Below, piece by piece: positions 1 to 7,618 of a DNA stretch of 33,225 nt. The translations under genes were made by a program, and so were the position numbers. The stretch is taken from NCBI GenBank assembly GCA_029879735.1, contig JAOUPS010000011.1, forward strand, positions 1-33,225. The letters run 5' to 3'. The notes beneath the pieces were generated by a model. The model was given only the letters and a program-made list of their open reading frames with translations. It ran no database searches and had not been told where the DNA came from. Positions within the stretch are counted from its first letter, which is position 1. Each line of letters starts with the position of its first letter. Source of the DNA: Candidatus Bathyarchaeota archaeon. GTDB taxonomy: Archaea; Thermoproteota; Bathyarchaeia; Bathyarchaeales; Bathycorpusculaceae.

Positions 1-326
1 GCTCCTCTAGGAGACTTAAGGGCTACCATGACATTTGCGATGACTGGCAGATGGTGAAAAGGTCTGACAACTTGAAATGTTCTAGCGATCCCCTTGTTGA
101 CGATTTTGTGCGGAGCAAGCCCGACGATGTTTTCACCTTCGAATTTCACGGTTCCCGAGTCTGGTTCCAAGAATCCACTTATCAAGTTGAACAGCGTTGT
201 CTTTCCGGAACCGTTCGGGCCGATTATGCCCACCATTTCTCCTTCATCAATTTTAAAACTGACATTTTTGACTGCTGTCAGCCCTCCGAAACGTTTGGTC
301 AAGTTCTCAACTTCAAGTAGATGCAT
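1..326 (-). CDS. livG: LivG-type ABC transporter ATP-binding protein (3' end outside window)
   Basis: ATPase of a branched-chain amino acid/amide (HAAT) importer; it would energise the LivHM permease from the cytoplasmic face. Only the first ~108 residues are present. The Walker A motif GPNGSGKTT is at residues 36-44 and the Q-loop (ARTFQ) has Gln85. The sequence LTKRFGGLTAV near the N-terminus is typical of LivG. The Walker B and signature motifs would lie beyond the window edge. The ATG at 326 is preceded by a GGTG ribosome site about 6 nt upstream. It is the last visible gene of a minus-strand run livH-livM-livG, 20 nt after livM. The family is clear; the transported substrate is inferred only from the neighbours. 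Confidence 0.92.
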   Translation of the reverse strand, partial: MHLLEVENLTKRFGGLTAVKNVSFKIDEGEMVGIIGPNGSGKTTLFNLISGFLEPDSGTVKFEGENIVGLAPHKIVNKGIARTFQVVRPFHHLPVIANVMVALKSPRG

Positions 327-346
327 GGTCAACACCGAAAGATGGC

Positions 347-1453
347 TTACTTTTTCTTTCTCTCATACCTTTTCCAGATTCTAGGTCCTCTCTCATCTAA
401 GTCTCTAGCTTCCTCAAGATCTTCGAGTTTGTCGGTTGTGAACCTTGCTATGCCTCTTGGCCACTTGATGACAAGGACTAGTACGATGAGAGTGAAAATC
501 AGGAGTTTGGCATACTCGAATTCCCCCGGAAGAGTCACGCCAAAGTATTTGCACAATCTAGGTAGCTGAATTGCTAGAAAGTACTTGTCTAAAATATAGT
601 AGATATAGGCTCCTACCAGTGGACCATAGATTGTTCCTATTCCACCTAAAAATGTCACGATTATCGGTGTAAAAGACCAGGTAAGCAGAAACATCGATGG
701 ATTTGAAACCTTTAACAGATGGGCTTGTAGGCACCCGGCAAGAGTTCCAAATAAACCGCTTATTATGAGGGACATCAGCTTATACTTAGTCACGTTGATT
801 CCACATGCTTTGGACGCCAACTCGTCATCGAGAATGGACACGAAAACGATGCCTGTTTTTGAATTTGCAACTTTGTATATTATGACCGCGGCTGCGAAAA
901 ACAAGATCAGAGTGAGGTAATATTCTGCTATTCGCTGTTGTCTTATGGGTAGAGACGCGAAAAAGGCAGGAAGTCTGCGAATGCCATATTCGCCTTCGAA
1001 TATATGACTAAGAGTGGTCCATTTAACTATGCTGTGTAGAATTATGGGGAAAGCCATTGTTACCAATGCTAGGTAAGGTCCTTTCACCCTTAGACAGGGA
1101 AAGCCGATAAGCACAGCAACTGAAGACCCTATAAGTAGGGCTATGGGTATGGTTACCCACGTTGGGAGTCCGAAAAATTTGAATAGTAGAGCTGTGGAAT
1201 AACCGCCGATTCCGAAGAAAAGGGCGTGACCGAGACTTATTTGTCCGGTTCGACCTACCAGAAGATCCCAACTTGCCGCAAAAATTGCGAGTACATTTGC
1301 ATAGATCATCACGCTCAGATAGTATGGGTTTAGTCCTGCTACCGGAATTACTAGTAGAACTAGAAGAAATAGAAAAGCCATCAGCCTTGGCGGGATGTCG
1401 AAGACGTGAGCAGTAAAGCTTGAGTATGCTCTTCTGATGTAACTTTTTACCAT
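347..1453 (-). CDS. livM: LivM-type branched-chain amino acid ABC permease
   Basis: Inner-membrane permease half of the LivHMG importer, 368 residues, a usual length for LivM. Many hydrophobic segments are visible (for example LMAFLFLLVLLVIPVAGL near residues 24-41), and the family motif GRTGQISLGHALFFGIGGY is at about residues 68-86. A cytoplasmic loop carrying the EAA-like region (KACGINVTKYKL) and the GGIGTIYGP motif follow. The C-terminus is charged (EDLEEARDLDERGPRIWKR). The start ATG is 6 nt downstream of the livH stop. The ribosome site GGAGG lies inside the last codons of livH, so translation is probably coupled. Substrate specificity cannot be read from the sequence. Confidence 0.93.
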   Translation of the reverse strand: MVKSYIRRAYSSFTAHVFDIPPRLMAFLFLLVLLVIPVAGLNPYYLSVMIYANVLAIFAASWDLLVGRTGQISLGHALFFGIGGYSTALLFKFFGLPTWVTIPIALLIGSSVAVLIGFPCLRVKGPYLALVTMAFPIILHSIVKWTTLSHIFEGEYGIRRLPAFFASLPIRQQRIAEYYLTLILFFAAAVIIYKVANSKTGIVFVSILDDELASKACGINVTKYKLMSLIISGLFGTLAGCLQAHLLKVSNPSMFLLTWSFTPIIVTFLGGIGTIYGPLVGAYIYYILDKYFLAIQLPRLCKYFGVTLPGEFEYAKLLIFTLIVLVLVIKWPRGIARFTTDKLEDLEEARDLDERGPRIWKRYERKKK

Positions 1454-1459
1454 CTAATT

Positions 1460-2338
1460 TTAGTCCTCCATCTCGATGCGCTTTCCGAACAACCCTTTGG
1501 GTCTCAACAGTAAGACAAGAACCATAACCGTGAATGGGACAACGGATACGATTTGTCCACCTTCTGGAGCTACGATAATAACAGTTTGTTCAGCGTATCC
1601 GATGATAAAGCCTCCGATAAGGCTTCCTTTGATGCTGCCCAAACCACCGAGAATAACAATCGAGAATGAGAGTGCAAGCGGATACATCCATATCCATGCC
1701 CCGGCTACTCCAGAAGTTGAACCGGAAATGAATATACCCGCCACCGCGGCTAACATTGAAGATGTGGCCATTGCCAACATGTATAACTTTTCGGTGTTGA
1801 TTCCCATGAGCATCGCCACCTCACGATCCTGCGACACCGCTCTCATGGCCTTTCCAATTTTTGATTTGCTAATGAATATCCATAAGCTGGCGAAGAGAAC
1901 TAACGAGATCGCAAAGGCTAAAATCCGAGCATAGGTCACCTTCACGCCCCATATAGGCACTGAGCCTTCAATAAGGGGAGCAACTGGCACATTTGGTGGA
2001 CCAAATACTAAGAGCATTAGCTGCTGAAAGATTAGAGCCAAGCAAACCGTAACAACCATCACGCCGACTTCGTCACCTAGAACCGGATGTATGGTTAGTC
2101 TGTATAAGATACTGCTTACAACACCTACAAAGACGACGGCGAGAATCACCGCTAGGATTGGAGGCAATTCTAGGACTTTAGGCCCGAGAACATAAAACAT
2201 GTAGGCTCCAAGCATATAAAAGGAACCGTGAGCAAGGTTCACGACCCCGGATACTCCATAAATTAAGGTGAAACCGAGAGCTAGTAAAGCATACACTCCA
2301 CCTGAAATCGTGCTGTATATTATAATTTCCTCGATCAA
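1460..2338 (-). CDS. livH: LivH-type branched-chain amino acid ABC permease
   Basis: Second membrane subunit of the importer, 292 residues, normal for LivH. The N-terminal ISGGVYALLALGFTLIYG and VNLAHGSFYMLGAY motifs are classic for this permease family. The EAA-like loop is RAVSQDREVAMLMGIN, followed by ILGGLGSIKGSLIGGFIIGY. I use the TTG at 2338: no in-frame ATG precedes the conserved N-terminus, and GGTGAAGGA lies just upstream. A TATA-like box at 2396-2404 would start transcription about 35 nt before the TTG. livHMG can therefore be transcribed separately from the binding-protein gene, which has its own terminator. Confidence 0.93.
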   Translation of the reverse strand: MIEEIIIYSTISGGVYALLALGFTLIYGVSGVVNLAHGSFYMLGAYMFYVLGPKVLELPPILAVILAVVFVGVVSSILYRLTIHPVLGDEVGVMVVTVCLALIFQQLMLLVFGPPNVPVAPLIEGSVPIWGVKVTYARILAFAISLVLFASLWIFISKSKIGKAMRAVSQDREVAMLMGINTEKLYMLAMATSSMLAAVAGIFISGSTSGVAGAWIWMYPLALSFSIVILGGLGSIKGSLIGGFIIGYAEQTVIIVAPEGGQIVSVVPFTVMVLVLLLRPKGLFGKRIEMED

Positions 2339-2395
2339 TATCCTTCACCGCGGTTATGAGAGGACGTATTGCTCTTCCAGCCTAATATGTACGGA

Positions 2396-2404
2396 GATTT
2401 AAAC
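2396..2404 (-). promoter_or_regulatory. TATA-like promoter of livHMG
   Basis: Minus-strand GTTTAAATC lies about 60 nt ahead of the livH TTG. This predicts a transcript start near 2372-2375 and a leader of about 35 nt. It is recognised by motif and position only. Confidence 0.45.
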
Positions 2405-2442
2405 ATTTTCTCTTAATAGCTTTACGATAATTATACGAGATC

Positions 2443-2475
2443 CAAAAAAAGAGGTTTTGGGCCTCTTAATAGAGG
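2443..2475 (-). terminator. Terminator after the binding-protein gene
   Basis: On the minus strand, directly after the stop codon, there is an inverted repeat CCTCT-ATTA-AGAGG. It is followed by GAGG-CCCAAAA-CCTC and a run of seven T. This hairpin/oligo-T arrangement suits transcription termination between the binding-protein gene and livH. Confidence 0.55.
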
Positions 2476-2477
2476 CG

Positions 2478-4025
2478 CTATGGCAATGGAAGAGTAACTG
2501 ATTTTCCGAAATCTTTTGCTATGGAAGCGATGTCTCTGATGTCGATTTTGCCATCGAAGTTTACGTCAGCTTCCTTTTCCCACCTTGCCTTACCAGGTTC
2601 AGTTCCGAACGCTTTCGCAGCTGTAGCGATGTCCTTAATGTCGACTTTTCCGTCATAGTTCAAGTCTGTAATCAGTGAATACATCCATGGGGGAATTGCC
2701 CATTTTTTCGAGTAGATCTGATCGGCGGGGGATACGGTCTCCATTCTACTGGCCAGCCACTGCACCACCTGGGCTCTTGCGTAGCCTTCCGTCCAGTAGG
2801 GACCAACTTCATTGCAGAAAACATCGTGAATGCTAGTGAATTTGGTTCTAGGCGACGTGATTGTTGCTGAACTCTCATATGCTGGATCTTCAAAATGAGC
2901 TAGAAGTGTGTCCTTGTCCTTTGTTCCAGTGGCCTCAAGAGCCTCTACCAAAAGGTTCATTCCATTGTATGCACCATACGCGGTGTAGATTGGCCATGCG
3001 CCTCCTGTCTTGGCAAGGAAATTATCCCAGAACACGTCCGTCACACCTGGAATTACGGGTGTTCTTGTCCCAAGAGTGCTAAGCATCCCCTCGTACTCAC
3101 ATGCTCCTCCCGTGGTATCCCAGTGAGTCTGCAGCTGTGCCATTACGTTGATGCCGAGCGGTAGAGCTTGCACGTTCATAGCGCTCCACTGTATGATGAA
3201 AGGTACTCCTGTAACTCCTGAAAATATGTGGATTAAGAGGCGAGCCTCCGAGTTAATGACATCTGTCAGCCATGGCGAACAGTCAGTGGTCCCGTCTGGT
3301 ATTCGACCCGCGTAGGTAACGTTGGCGTAAGGACCCAGTACAGCGGGATAAACTGCAGGATTCGTTAAATAGAAATACATCGTTTCTGTCCATTTAAGAT
3401 CCTCCATAACCACGGCCACCTTAACTTGAGGGTTAGGACCACCCAAATCATGTCCATATAAAGGCAGTAACTTCGCGGCTAGTAAGAACTGGGCAGCGCC
3501 AGCTATGGTCTTGAAAAGCATAGTACTGTTGATAGGGTTCACTCTGAAAAGGTATTTGTATCTCTCGTAATCGACAGCAATAGTTTCAGTAAGAAATTCA
3601 TCCGTAGATGCGCCATTGATAAAGAAAGGCGTTTCATAGTCCATTGCGACTTCAATCATCGCACCAGTGACCTCGCTTCTGAATCCTCCCATGATGAACT
3701 CGCATCCCTCAATTGTGATCAGTCTTTCCATTTCTAGAGCCGCATCAGTAGGATTTGGAGTTGGATATGCTTTCTCGTCTCCAAACGCCAACACGATCTC
3801 ATAATCACCGTCAGCCAGATGGACCCCGCCCGCAGCGTTAATCTCCTCCGCAGCCATCTCAGATGCCTCTTTCATGCCAGCAGGAGACCAGTGTGGCAAT
3901 CCCACAGGACCTATAATACCTATTTTTATTTGTCCAACGAACTGTCCTTTCGTCGGAAGAGCAGCAAACATCGCAACGATTATGAGCGCAGTAATCACCA
4001 TTCCAATAATAGCTTTTTCTTTCAT
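2478..4025 (-). CDS. LivK-like ABC substrate-binding protein with C-terminal dockerin repeats
   Basis: Extracellular receptor of the adjacent importer (periplasmic-binding-protein type 1 fold), 515 residues, longer than a normal LivK (about 370-420). A signal/anchor helix is at residues 5-25 (AIIGMVITALIIVAMFAALP). The binding-protein core begins at IKIGIIGPVGLPHWSPAGMK. The last ~63 residues hold two calcium-loop repeats, DLNYDGKVDIKDI and DVNFDGKIDIRDI, each followed by a short helix: a type I dockerin pattern. I choose ATG 4025 over an in-frame TTG at 4070 because AAGGAG is 3-4 nt upstream and a TATA-like box at 4072-4081 would start transcription near 4050, after the TTG. The receptor assignment is secure. 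A surface cohesin partner is inferred and none is seen here. Confidence 0.9.
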   Translation of the reverse strand: MKEKAIIGMVITALIIVAMFAALPTKGQFVGQIKIGIIGPVGLPHWSPAGMKEASEMAAEEINAAGGVHLADGDYEIVLAFGDEKAYPTPNPTDAALEMERLITIEGCEFIMGGFRSEVTGAMIEVAMDYETPFFINGASTDEFLTETIAVDYERYKYLFRVNPINSTMLFKTIAGAAQFLLAAKLLPLYGHDLGGPNPQVKVAVVMEDLKWTETMYFYLTNPAVYPAVLGPYANVTYAGRIPDGTTDCSPWLTDVINSEARLLIHIFSGVTGVPFIIQWSAMNVQALPLGINVMAQLQTHWDTTGGACEYEGMLSTLGTRTPVIPGVTDVFWDNFLAKTGGAWPIYTAYGAYNGMNLLVEALEATGTKDKDTLLAHFEDPAYESSATITSPRTKFTSIHDVFCNEVGPYWTEGYARAQVVQWLASRMETVSPADQIYSKKWAIPPWMYSLITDLNYDGKVDIKDIATAAKAFGTEPGKARWEKEADVNFDGKIDIRDIASIAKDFGKSVTLPLP

Positions 4026-4071
4026 TGCTCCTTTCTCCTTATTTTTCCTCACTAGTAAAAAGCCTGACAAT

Positions 4072-4081
4072 CTTTAAAAGT
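4072..4081 (-). promoter_or_regulatory. TATA/BRE-like promoter of the binding-protein gene
   Basis: Minus-strand ACTTTTAAAG is a good archaeal TATA form. Its spacing implies a start near 4050 and a ~25-nt leader containing GGAG before ATG 4025. It is the main argument for the shorter protein start. Confidence 0.5.
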
Positions 4082-4161
4082 ATTATGTAAAATTGTTCCA
4101 TAACAAGGTTTTACTTGGATGAACCAGTAAATTTCATTGGGTTAGCCAAAACATTTCTTTT

Positions 4162-4169
4162 CTATATGA
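4162..4169 (+). promoter_or_regulatory. TATA-like box ahead of candidate RNA
   Basis: CTATATGA, about 25 nt upstream of the first hairpin that begins at 4193. This is consistent with a transcript starting near 4188-4192. Confidence 0.35.
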
Positions 4170-4187
4170 TTTTATGTAGGGAGAGAG

Positions 4188-4300
4188 ATAAGCCCGCAGC
4201 CAATAACTGCTATTGGAATGCGGGGAACTAAAGAAGGCACAGTGTCTCCGTTAAGGAGCCTATAAAAGTAGGCCCTGCAAAGTCCTCGCACATGCCAGAA
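4188..4300 (+). ncRNA. Candidate structured non-coding RNA
   Basis: This gap of about 330 bases has no convincing protein gene but contains nested inverted repeats. Hairpin 1 has CCCGCA (4193-4198) pairing with TGCGGG (4219-4224), enclosing CCAATA (4200-4205) pairing with TATTGG (4211-4216). Hairpin 2 is CTCC-GTTAA-GGAG (4246-4258). Hairpin 3 is GCCTA-TAAAAG-TAGGC (4258-4273), so it competes with hairpin 2 for one base. GGCA (4236-4239) could close the last two with TGCC (4293-4296). The stretch is more G+C rich than its flanks and lies between a TATA-like box and a T-rich tract. I do not recognise it as a tRNA, C/D-box RNA or known riboswitch. It could instead be a leader of the next gene. 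Confidence 0.35.
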
Positions 4301-4313
4301 GTCACCTTTTAGG

Positions 4314-4323
4314 TTTATATATG
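4314..4323 (+). promoter_or_regulatory. TATA-like promoter of small membrane protein gene
   Basis: TTTATATATG is a strong archaeal TATA match. It predicts a transcript start near 4343, followed by GAGGG at 4356-4360 and the start codon. Confidence 0.5.
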
Positions 4324-4368
4324 AAAGTGTTTTATTTATTGGGACAAGAGAATTAGAGGGTGAAAAAG

Positions 4369-4563
4369 TTGCGCAGGATGAGATTGTTCGAAATTTGCTT
4401 TTTAGCTTTATTTGTAGTAGTTCTTGTGTTGTCCATACTCTTTGCCGTGGTCTTTCGCTTTCCCCAGATTTCCCTCGCACTGCTGATAATTGACTTTCCA
4501 ATAGCAGGAATAATTGCAATCTACGGAAGTCTAAGCATTCGAGAGGAAGAAGAGGAAATCTGA
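4369..4563 (+). CDS. Small two-helix membrane protein, unknown function
   Basis: About 64 residues with two hydrophobic segments: ICFLALFVVVLVLSILFAVV and, after a short FRFPQ link, ISLALLIIDFPIAGIIAIYG. The tail is acidic (SIREEEEEI). I do not recognise the family. A TATA-like box at 4314-4323 and GAGGG at 4356-4360 argue that it is expressed. With that ribosome site the TTG at 4369 is best spaced. A GTG at 4360 and an ATG at 4378, in the same frame, are alternatives. It stands alone between the binding-protein gene and the SCP2 gene, both on the other strand. Confidence 0.5.
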   Translation: MRRMRLFEICFLALFVVVLVLSILFAVVFRFPQISLALLIIDFPIAGIIAIYGSLSIREEEEEI

Positions 4564-4716
4564 CAAGTATTCTAGTTTTGCTAAAACCCTACCTACGGTT
4601 AAAACAAAGGCATAGTAGTTCAAAGCGGATTATTTAAGGAAAATTGATCGAGAAAGGATTATGAGATCGTGTAGACTCAAAAAAGAAAAATGGAAAGGGG
4701 CTTCAACAGGGTGGAT

Positions 4717-5067
4717 TTAGGTTGCTTTGGCTACGGCTGTTCCTATGCGTCCAAACTTCATGGCGTCAGACATGGAACCCTCTATAGTGTATTGTTTGGC
4801 GAAGTATGCTCTTGTCTGATCAAGTTCTCGAGTTAGCATCTTGTAGAAAACTTCTTCCGGTCCTTTCAAGGTTACGTCAGGTTTTTCATGTTTTCCCTCA
4901 TGAAATGTGGCCTCGCCATTCTCGAACTTAAGGTAAAAGTCTCCTTCTCCCTCTATCACGAACTGTATGACTTTGTTCCATCCAGCCATGGCACTCTTTG
5001 CTTCGGCAACCTCATTGCCCCTCTTAGCTAGTTCTTTATAACCTTCCATCACTCTTCCCATTTTCAA
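4717..5067 (-). CDS. SCP2 sterol-carrier-like lipid-binding protein
   Basis: Single-domain SCP2-type protein of 116 residues. The fold is suggested by the pattern IQFVIEGEGDFYLKFENG, then ATFHEGKHEKPDVTLKGPEE, and a C-terminal YTIEGSMSDAMKFGRI. SCP2 domains bind fatty acyl chains, acyl-CoAs or other hydrophobic ligands. Its place beside thiolase and beta-oxidation genes fits acyl-CoA handling, but the ligand is inferred. The start is TTG 5067, with GGAGAGG 5 nt upstream; ATG 5061 is a worse-spaced option. A TATA-like box (GCTTAAATTTT, 5096-5106) lies ahead of it. It is divergent from the thiolase gene. Confidence 0.82.
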   Translation of the reverse strand: MKMGRVMEGYKELAKRGNEVAEAKSAMAGWNKVIQFVIEGEGDFYLKFENGEATFHEGKHEKPDVTLKGPEEVFYKMLTRELDQTRAYFAKQYTIEGSMSDAMKFGRIGTAVAKAT

Positions 5068-5372
5068 ACACGCCTCTCCACTACATAAGCAGTGAAAAAT
5101 TTAAGCTTTTTCTAACGCCTGAGAACAAATTGATGATAAAACACATAAATCAAAAAAGGTATCCAAAAAGTTTCCAACTTCATTATGCAATTTGATGACA
5201 CACCCGAATTCTTATCTGCCTTTTTCTGCTGGTACATGGCAGCAATATCAGTAACGCGGAAAACCACAAAAGTCTTATGTTAATGACTAAATGAAGAAAA
5301 CGAAAGAGTTAGACTAAAATACTTCACGAACATTAGATCTAGACTTCTAAACGGTACTAACGGAGGAATTTG
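5068..5372. promoter_or_regulatory. Divergent promoter region, SCP2 gene and thiolase
   Basis: This ~300-base gap holds a minus-strand TATA-like box for the SCP2 gene (5096-5106). It also holds a plus-strand ACTAAAATAC at 5313-5322 that would start thiolase transcription near 5345. GGAGG at 5362-5366 is the thiolase ribosome site. I see no gene or repeat in between. Confidence 0.4.
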
Positions 5373-6578
5373 ATGAGAAAAGCGGTAATAGTTGACTATC
5401 TAAGGTCTCCCTTCTCCAGATCTAGACCCCAACAACCTGAAAGAGACAAGTTCAACCCATTGAGAATGGACCACGTAGCCGCCATGCTCATAGAAAAAGT
5501 CATCGAAAGAACAGGTGTTGCCCCCAGTGAAATCGATGAAGTAATTCCAGCGTGCGCTCTTGGTGTTTGGGAACAGTGGACTTACGGAGGGCGATCAATA
5601 ACTATGTTGGCTAAACTTCCAGTGGAAGTTCCAGCGGTCTTTGTTGACAGACAGTGTGGATCGTCAATGAGTGCCATACATTTTGGTGCTATGGAAATCA
5701 TGACTGGGTATTCGGATCTTGTGTTTGCATGTGGAATGGAACACATGACCCATGTTCCGATGGCTGAAAACCAATGGATTAATCCTCCAATGGACCTGAT
5801 TGAAAAGGAAGAGTATAGGAAAAAGTATGAAATGGATACAGGTTTCGTAATGGGATTCACGGCAGAAAGGTTGTTCAAAGAAGGAGCAGAGAAGTACGGC
5901 ATTACTAGGGAAGACATGGATAAATGGTCCTTGAGAAGCCATCAGTTGGCATCAAAAGCTCAGGAAGGAGGGTTTTTTGACGGTGAAGTAATGCCAGTAA
6001 CCGTGACTTATCCGGATGGGAACACAGAAACTATTGACAAGGACTTAAGCGTGCGACCTACAACATCCTTGGAAAGAATTCAGAGTCTACCGCCAGCCTT
6101 CACATCCGACGGAGTAATAACCGCTGGAAATTCTTCTCCATTAAACGCTGGAGCTTCCTGCGTGATGCTTGCCTCCGAGGACAAGGCAAAATCACTCGGA
6201 TTAACCCCGCTCGGAACTATCAAATCTGTGGGGTGGGGAGCGGTTCATCCCGCGGTGATGGGTAAAGGACCAGTTCCTGCAAGCAAGATGGCTCTCAAAC
6301 ATGCTGGACTAAGCGCTAATGACATTGATGTTTGGGAGATAAATGAAGCATTCGCAATTGTCGCTCTCTGGTGCATGAAAGAGCTCGGAATCAACCCCGA
6401 GAAGGTTAACGTGAAGGGAGGAGCTATAGCCATTGGACATCCGCTTGGTGCAACGGGCGCAAGACTCGTCGGCACTATACCAAGGATATTAGAAGTTGAA
6501 GGCGAAAAATATGGACTAGCAACAGCATGTGTAGGCGGAGGACAAGGAGTAGCAACCATCATTGAAAAAGAAAAATAA
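5373..6578 (+). CDS. Thiolase (acetyl-CoA C-acyltransferase)
   Basis: Thiolase of 401 residues, the usual length for the degradative/biosynthetic thiolase family. The nucleophile is Cys95 (RQCGSSMSAIHFG). The NEAFA motif, the GHPLGATGAR box with His356 and the second catalytic cysteine Cys386 (CVGGGQG) are all present, so it should be active. The reaction is thiolytic cleavage of 3-ketoacyl-CoA to acetyl-CoA, or the reverse condensation. It has full bacterial-type motifs, unlike the archaeal thiolases that pair with a DUF35 protein, and no DUF35 gene is next to it. ATG 5373 is chosen over the adjacent TTG 5370 because GGAGG then has 6-nt spacing. It would be the last step of the beta-oxidation set encoded to the right. 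Confidence 0.93.
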   Translation: MRKAVIVDYLRSPFSRSRPQQPERDKFNPLRMDHVAAMLIEKVIERTGVAPSEIDEVIPACALGVWEQWTYGGRSITMLAKLPVEVPAVFVDRQCGSSMSAIHFGAMEIMTGYSDLVFACGMEHMTHVPMAENQWINPPMDLIEKEEYRKKYEMDTGFVMGFTAERLFKEGAEKYGITREDMDKWSLRSHQLASKAQEGGFFDGEVMPVTVTYPDGNTETIDKDLSVRPTTSLERIQSLPPAFTSDGVITAGNSSPLNAGASCVMLASEDKAKSLGLTPLGTIKSVGWGAVHPAVMGKGPVPASKMALKHAGLSANDIDVWEINEAFAIVALWCMKELGINPEKVNVKGGAIAIGHPLGATGARLVGTIPRILEVEGEKYGLATACVGGGQGVATIIEKEK

Positions 6579-6681
6579 GGATTAGACCTTTAAGCCACAA
6601 ACTTTTCCTTGTTGGAAACCATCTGCTTGATCATCCGGCTTAATCGCAACATTTTTTTCCAAGGTTTGACAAAGGTGTCAT

Positions 6682-7500
6682 ATGCTTAGATGGAAACGAA
6701 TCGCTGAAAACTTCATTTCAATACATGTTGGCAAAGAATACAATGGAGAACCCTATTACTGGACAACCTTTTATTATTATAAAGGGTTGATTGTAGACAC
6801 AGGGTGTCCTCATGCAGCTGAGGAATCACTAAACTTTGTAGAGAAAAAGAAGCTTGACGCTAACGCTATTCTCTTAACCCATTATCACGAAGACCACAGC
6901 GGCGGGGCATATCTCCTCAAAGAAAGATTCGACATTGATGTCTTCGCCCCCAGAAAATCCCTTGAAATCCTTGCAAACCCTCTAGAAGTTCCCGCATACA
7001 GACGGACAGTTTGGGGGCAACCCAAGCCTATCAAAGCCAATCCCCTCAAAAAGGAAATGGAACTCGACAGGATAACAGTCACTACGATTGAGACCCCCGG
7101 CCACAGCTTTGACCACGTATCCTTTCTAACAGAAAACATCATGTTTATAGGCGACTTGGTTACAAACCCAACGCCAGTCATAATGAAGAAAGAGGAAGAC
7201 TGTATAGACCTAATTGATTCGCTCAAGAAGATTATGAACCTAGATTTTGAAACCGCATATGGGGGTCATGGATTCTGGGATAAAAACGGCGTAAAGACGA
7301 CTCTAAACAACTTGGAAAAGCTAAAGGAGAAGGTTGATGTGCTTTGGGACAAGGGTTTGAGTGTCGAGCGAGTGGTTGAAAAGATTTTTTCAAACGTGCC
7401 AGAGAAGGTTCTTTTGATGGAAGAAATGAGCGAATCCGAATGGTCAAGAAAAAATCTTGTTGAGTCTCTCCTCGGAATGAGGCACAAGCCTCACCAATAG
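6682..7500 (+). CDS. Metallo-beta-lactamase-fold hydrolase (glyoxalase II-like)
   Basis: Soluble 272-residue metallo-hydrolase. The metal site motif HxHxDH is complete (His67, His69, Asp71, His72 in LTHYHEDHSGG). The further ligands PGHS (His141), FIGDLV (Asp) and the late GGHG histidine are in order. Such proteins hydrolyse thioesters, lactones or other esters with two metal ions. In this acyl-CoA neighbourhood a thioesterase role is plausible but not shown. It lies about 100 nt after thiolase on the same strand. The ATG at 6682 follows AAAGGTG. A GC-alternating stretch (GCGCGTGCGC, 7500-7509) begins at the last base of its stop codon. Confidence 0.85.
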   Translation: MLRWKRIAENFISIHVGKEYNGEPYYWTTFYYYKGLIVDTGCPHAAEESLNFVEKKKLDANAILLTHYHEDHSGGAYLLKERFDIDVFAPRKSLEILANPLEVPAYRRTVWGQPKPIKANPLKKEMELDRITVTTIETPGHSFDHVSFLTENIMFIGDLVTNPTPVIMKKEEDCIDLIDSLKKIMNLDFETAYGGHGFWDKNGVKTTLNNLEKLKEKVDVLWDKGLSVERVVEKIFSNVPEKVLLMEEMSESEWSRKNLVESLLGMRHKPHQ

Positions 7501-7618
7501 CGCGTGCGCTTGAGCGAGTAAACTACAAGAAACGGAGAGATATGTTGTTTTAAATGTTAACTGTTGTTCGAAACGTATTAAAACCCAAAGTTTTGCTATA
7601 GTGTTAAAGTGATTAGAA

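Noticed and set aside
4172-4519. Minus-strand open frame of 115 codons across the candidate RNA and the small membrane gene
   Set aside because: No ribosome site or family resemblance; it lies opposite two promoters and the hairpins, so it is a chance frame.
4661-4720. Possible 19-codon ORF with AGAAAGGA upstream
   Set aside because: Too short, no recognisable features and it overlaps the 3' end of the SCP2 gene.
5335-5426. Repeated word AGATCTAGA before and inside the thiolase gene
   Set aside because: Only two copies of 9 bases, one within coding sequence; likely coincidence.
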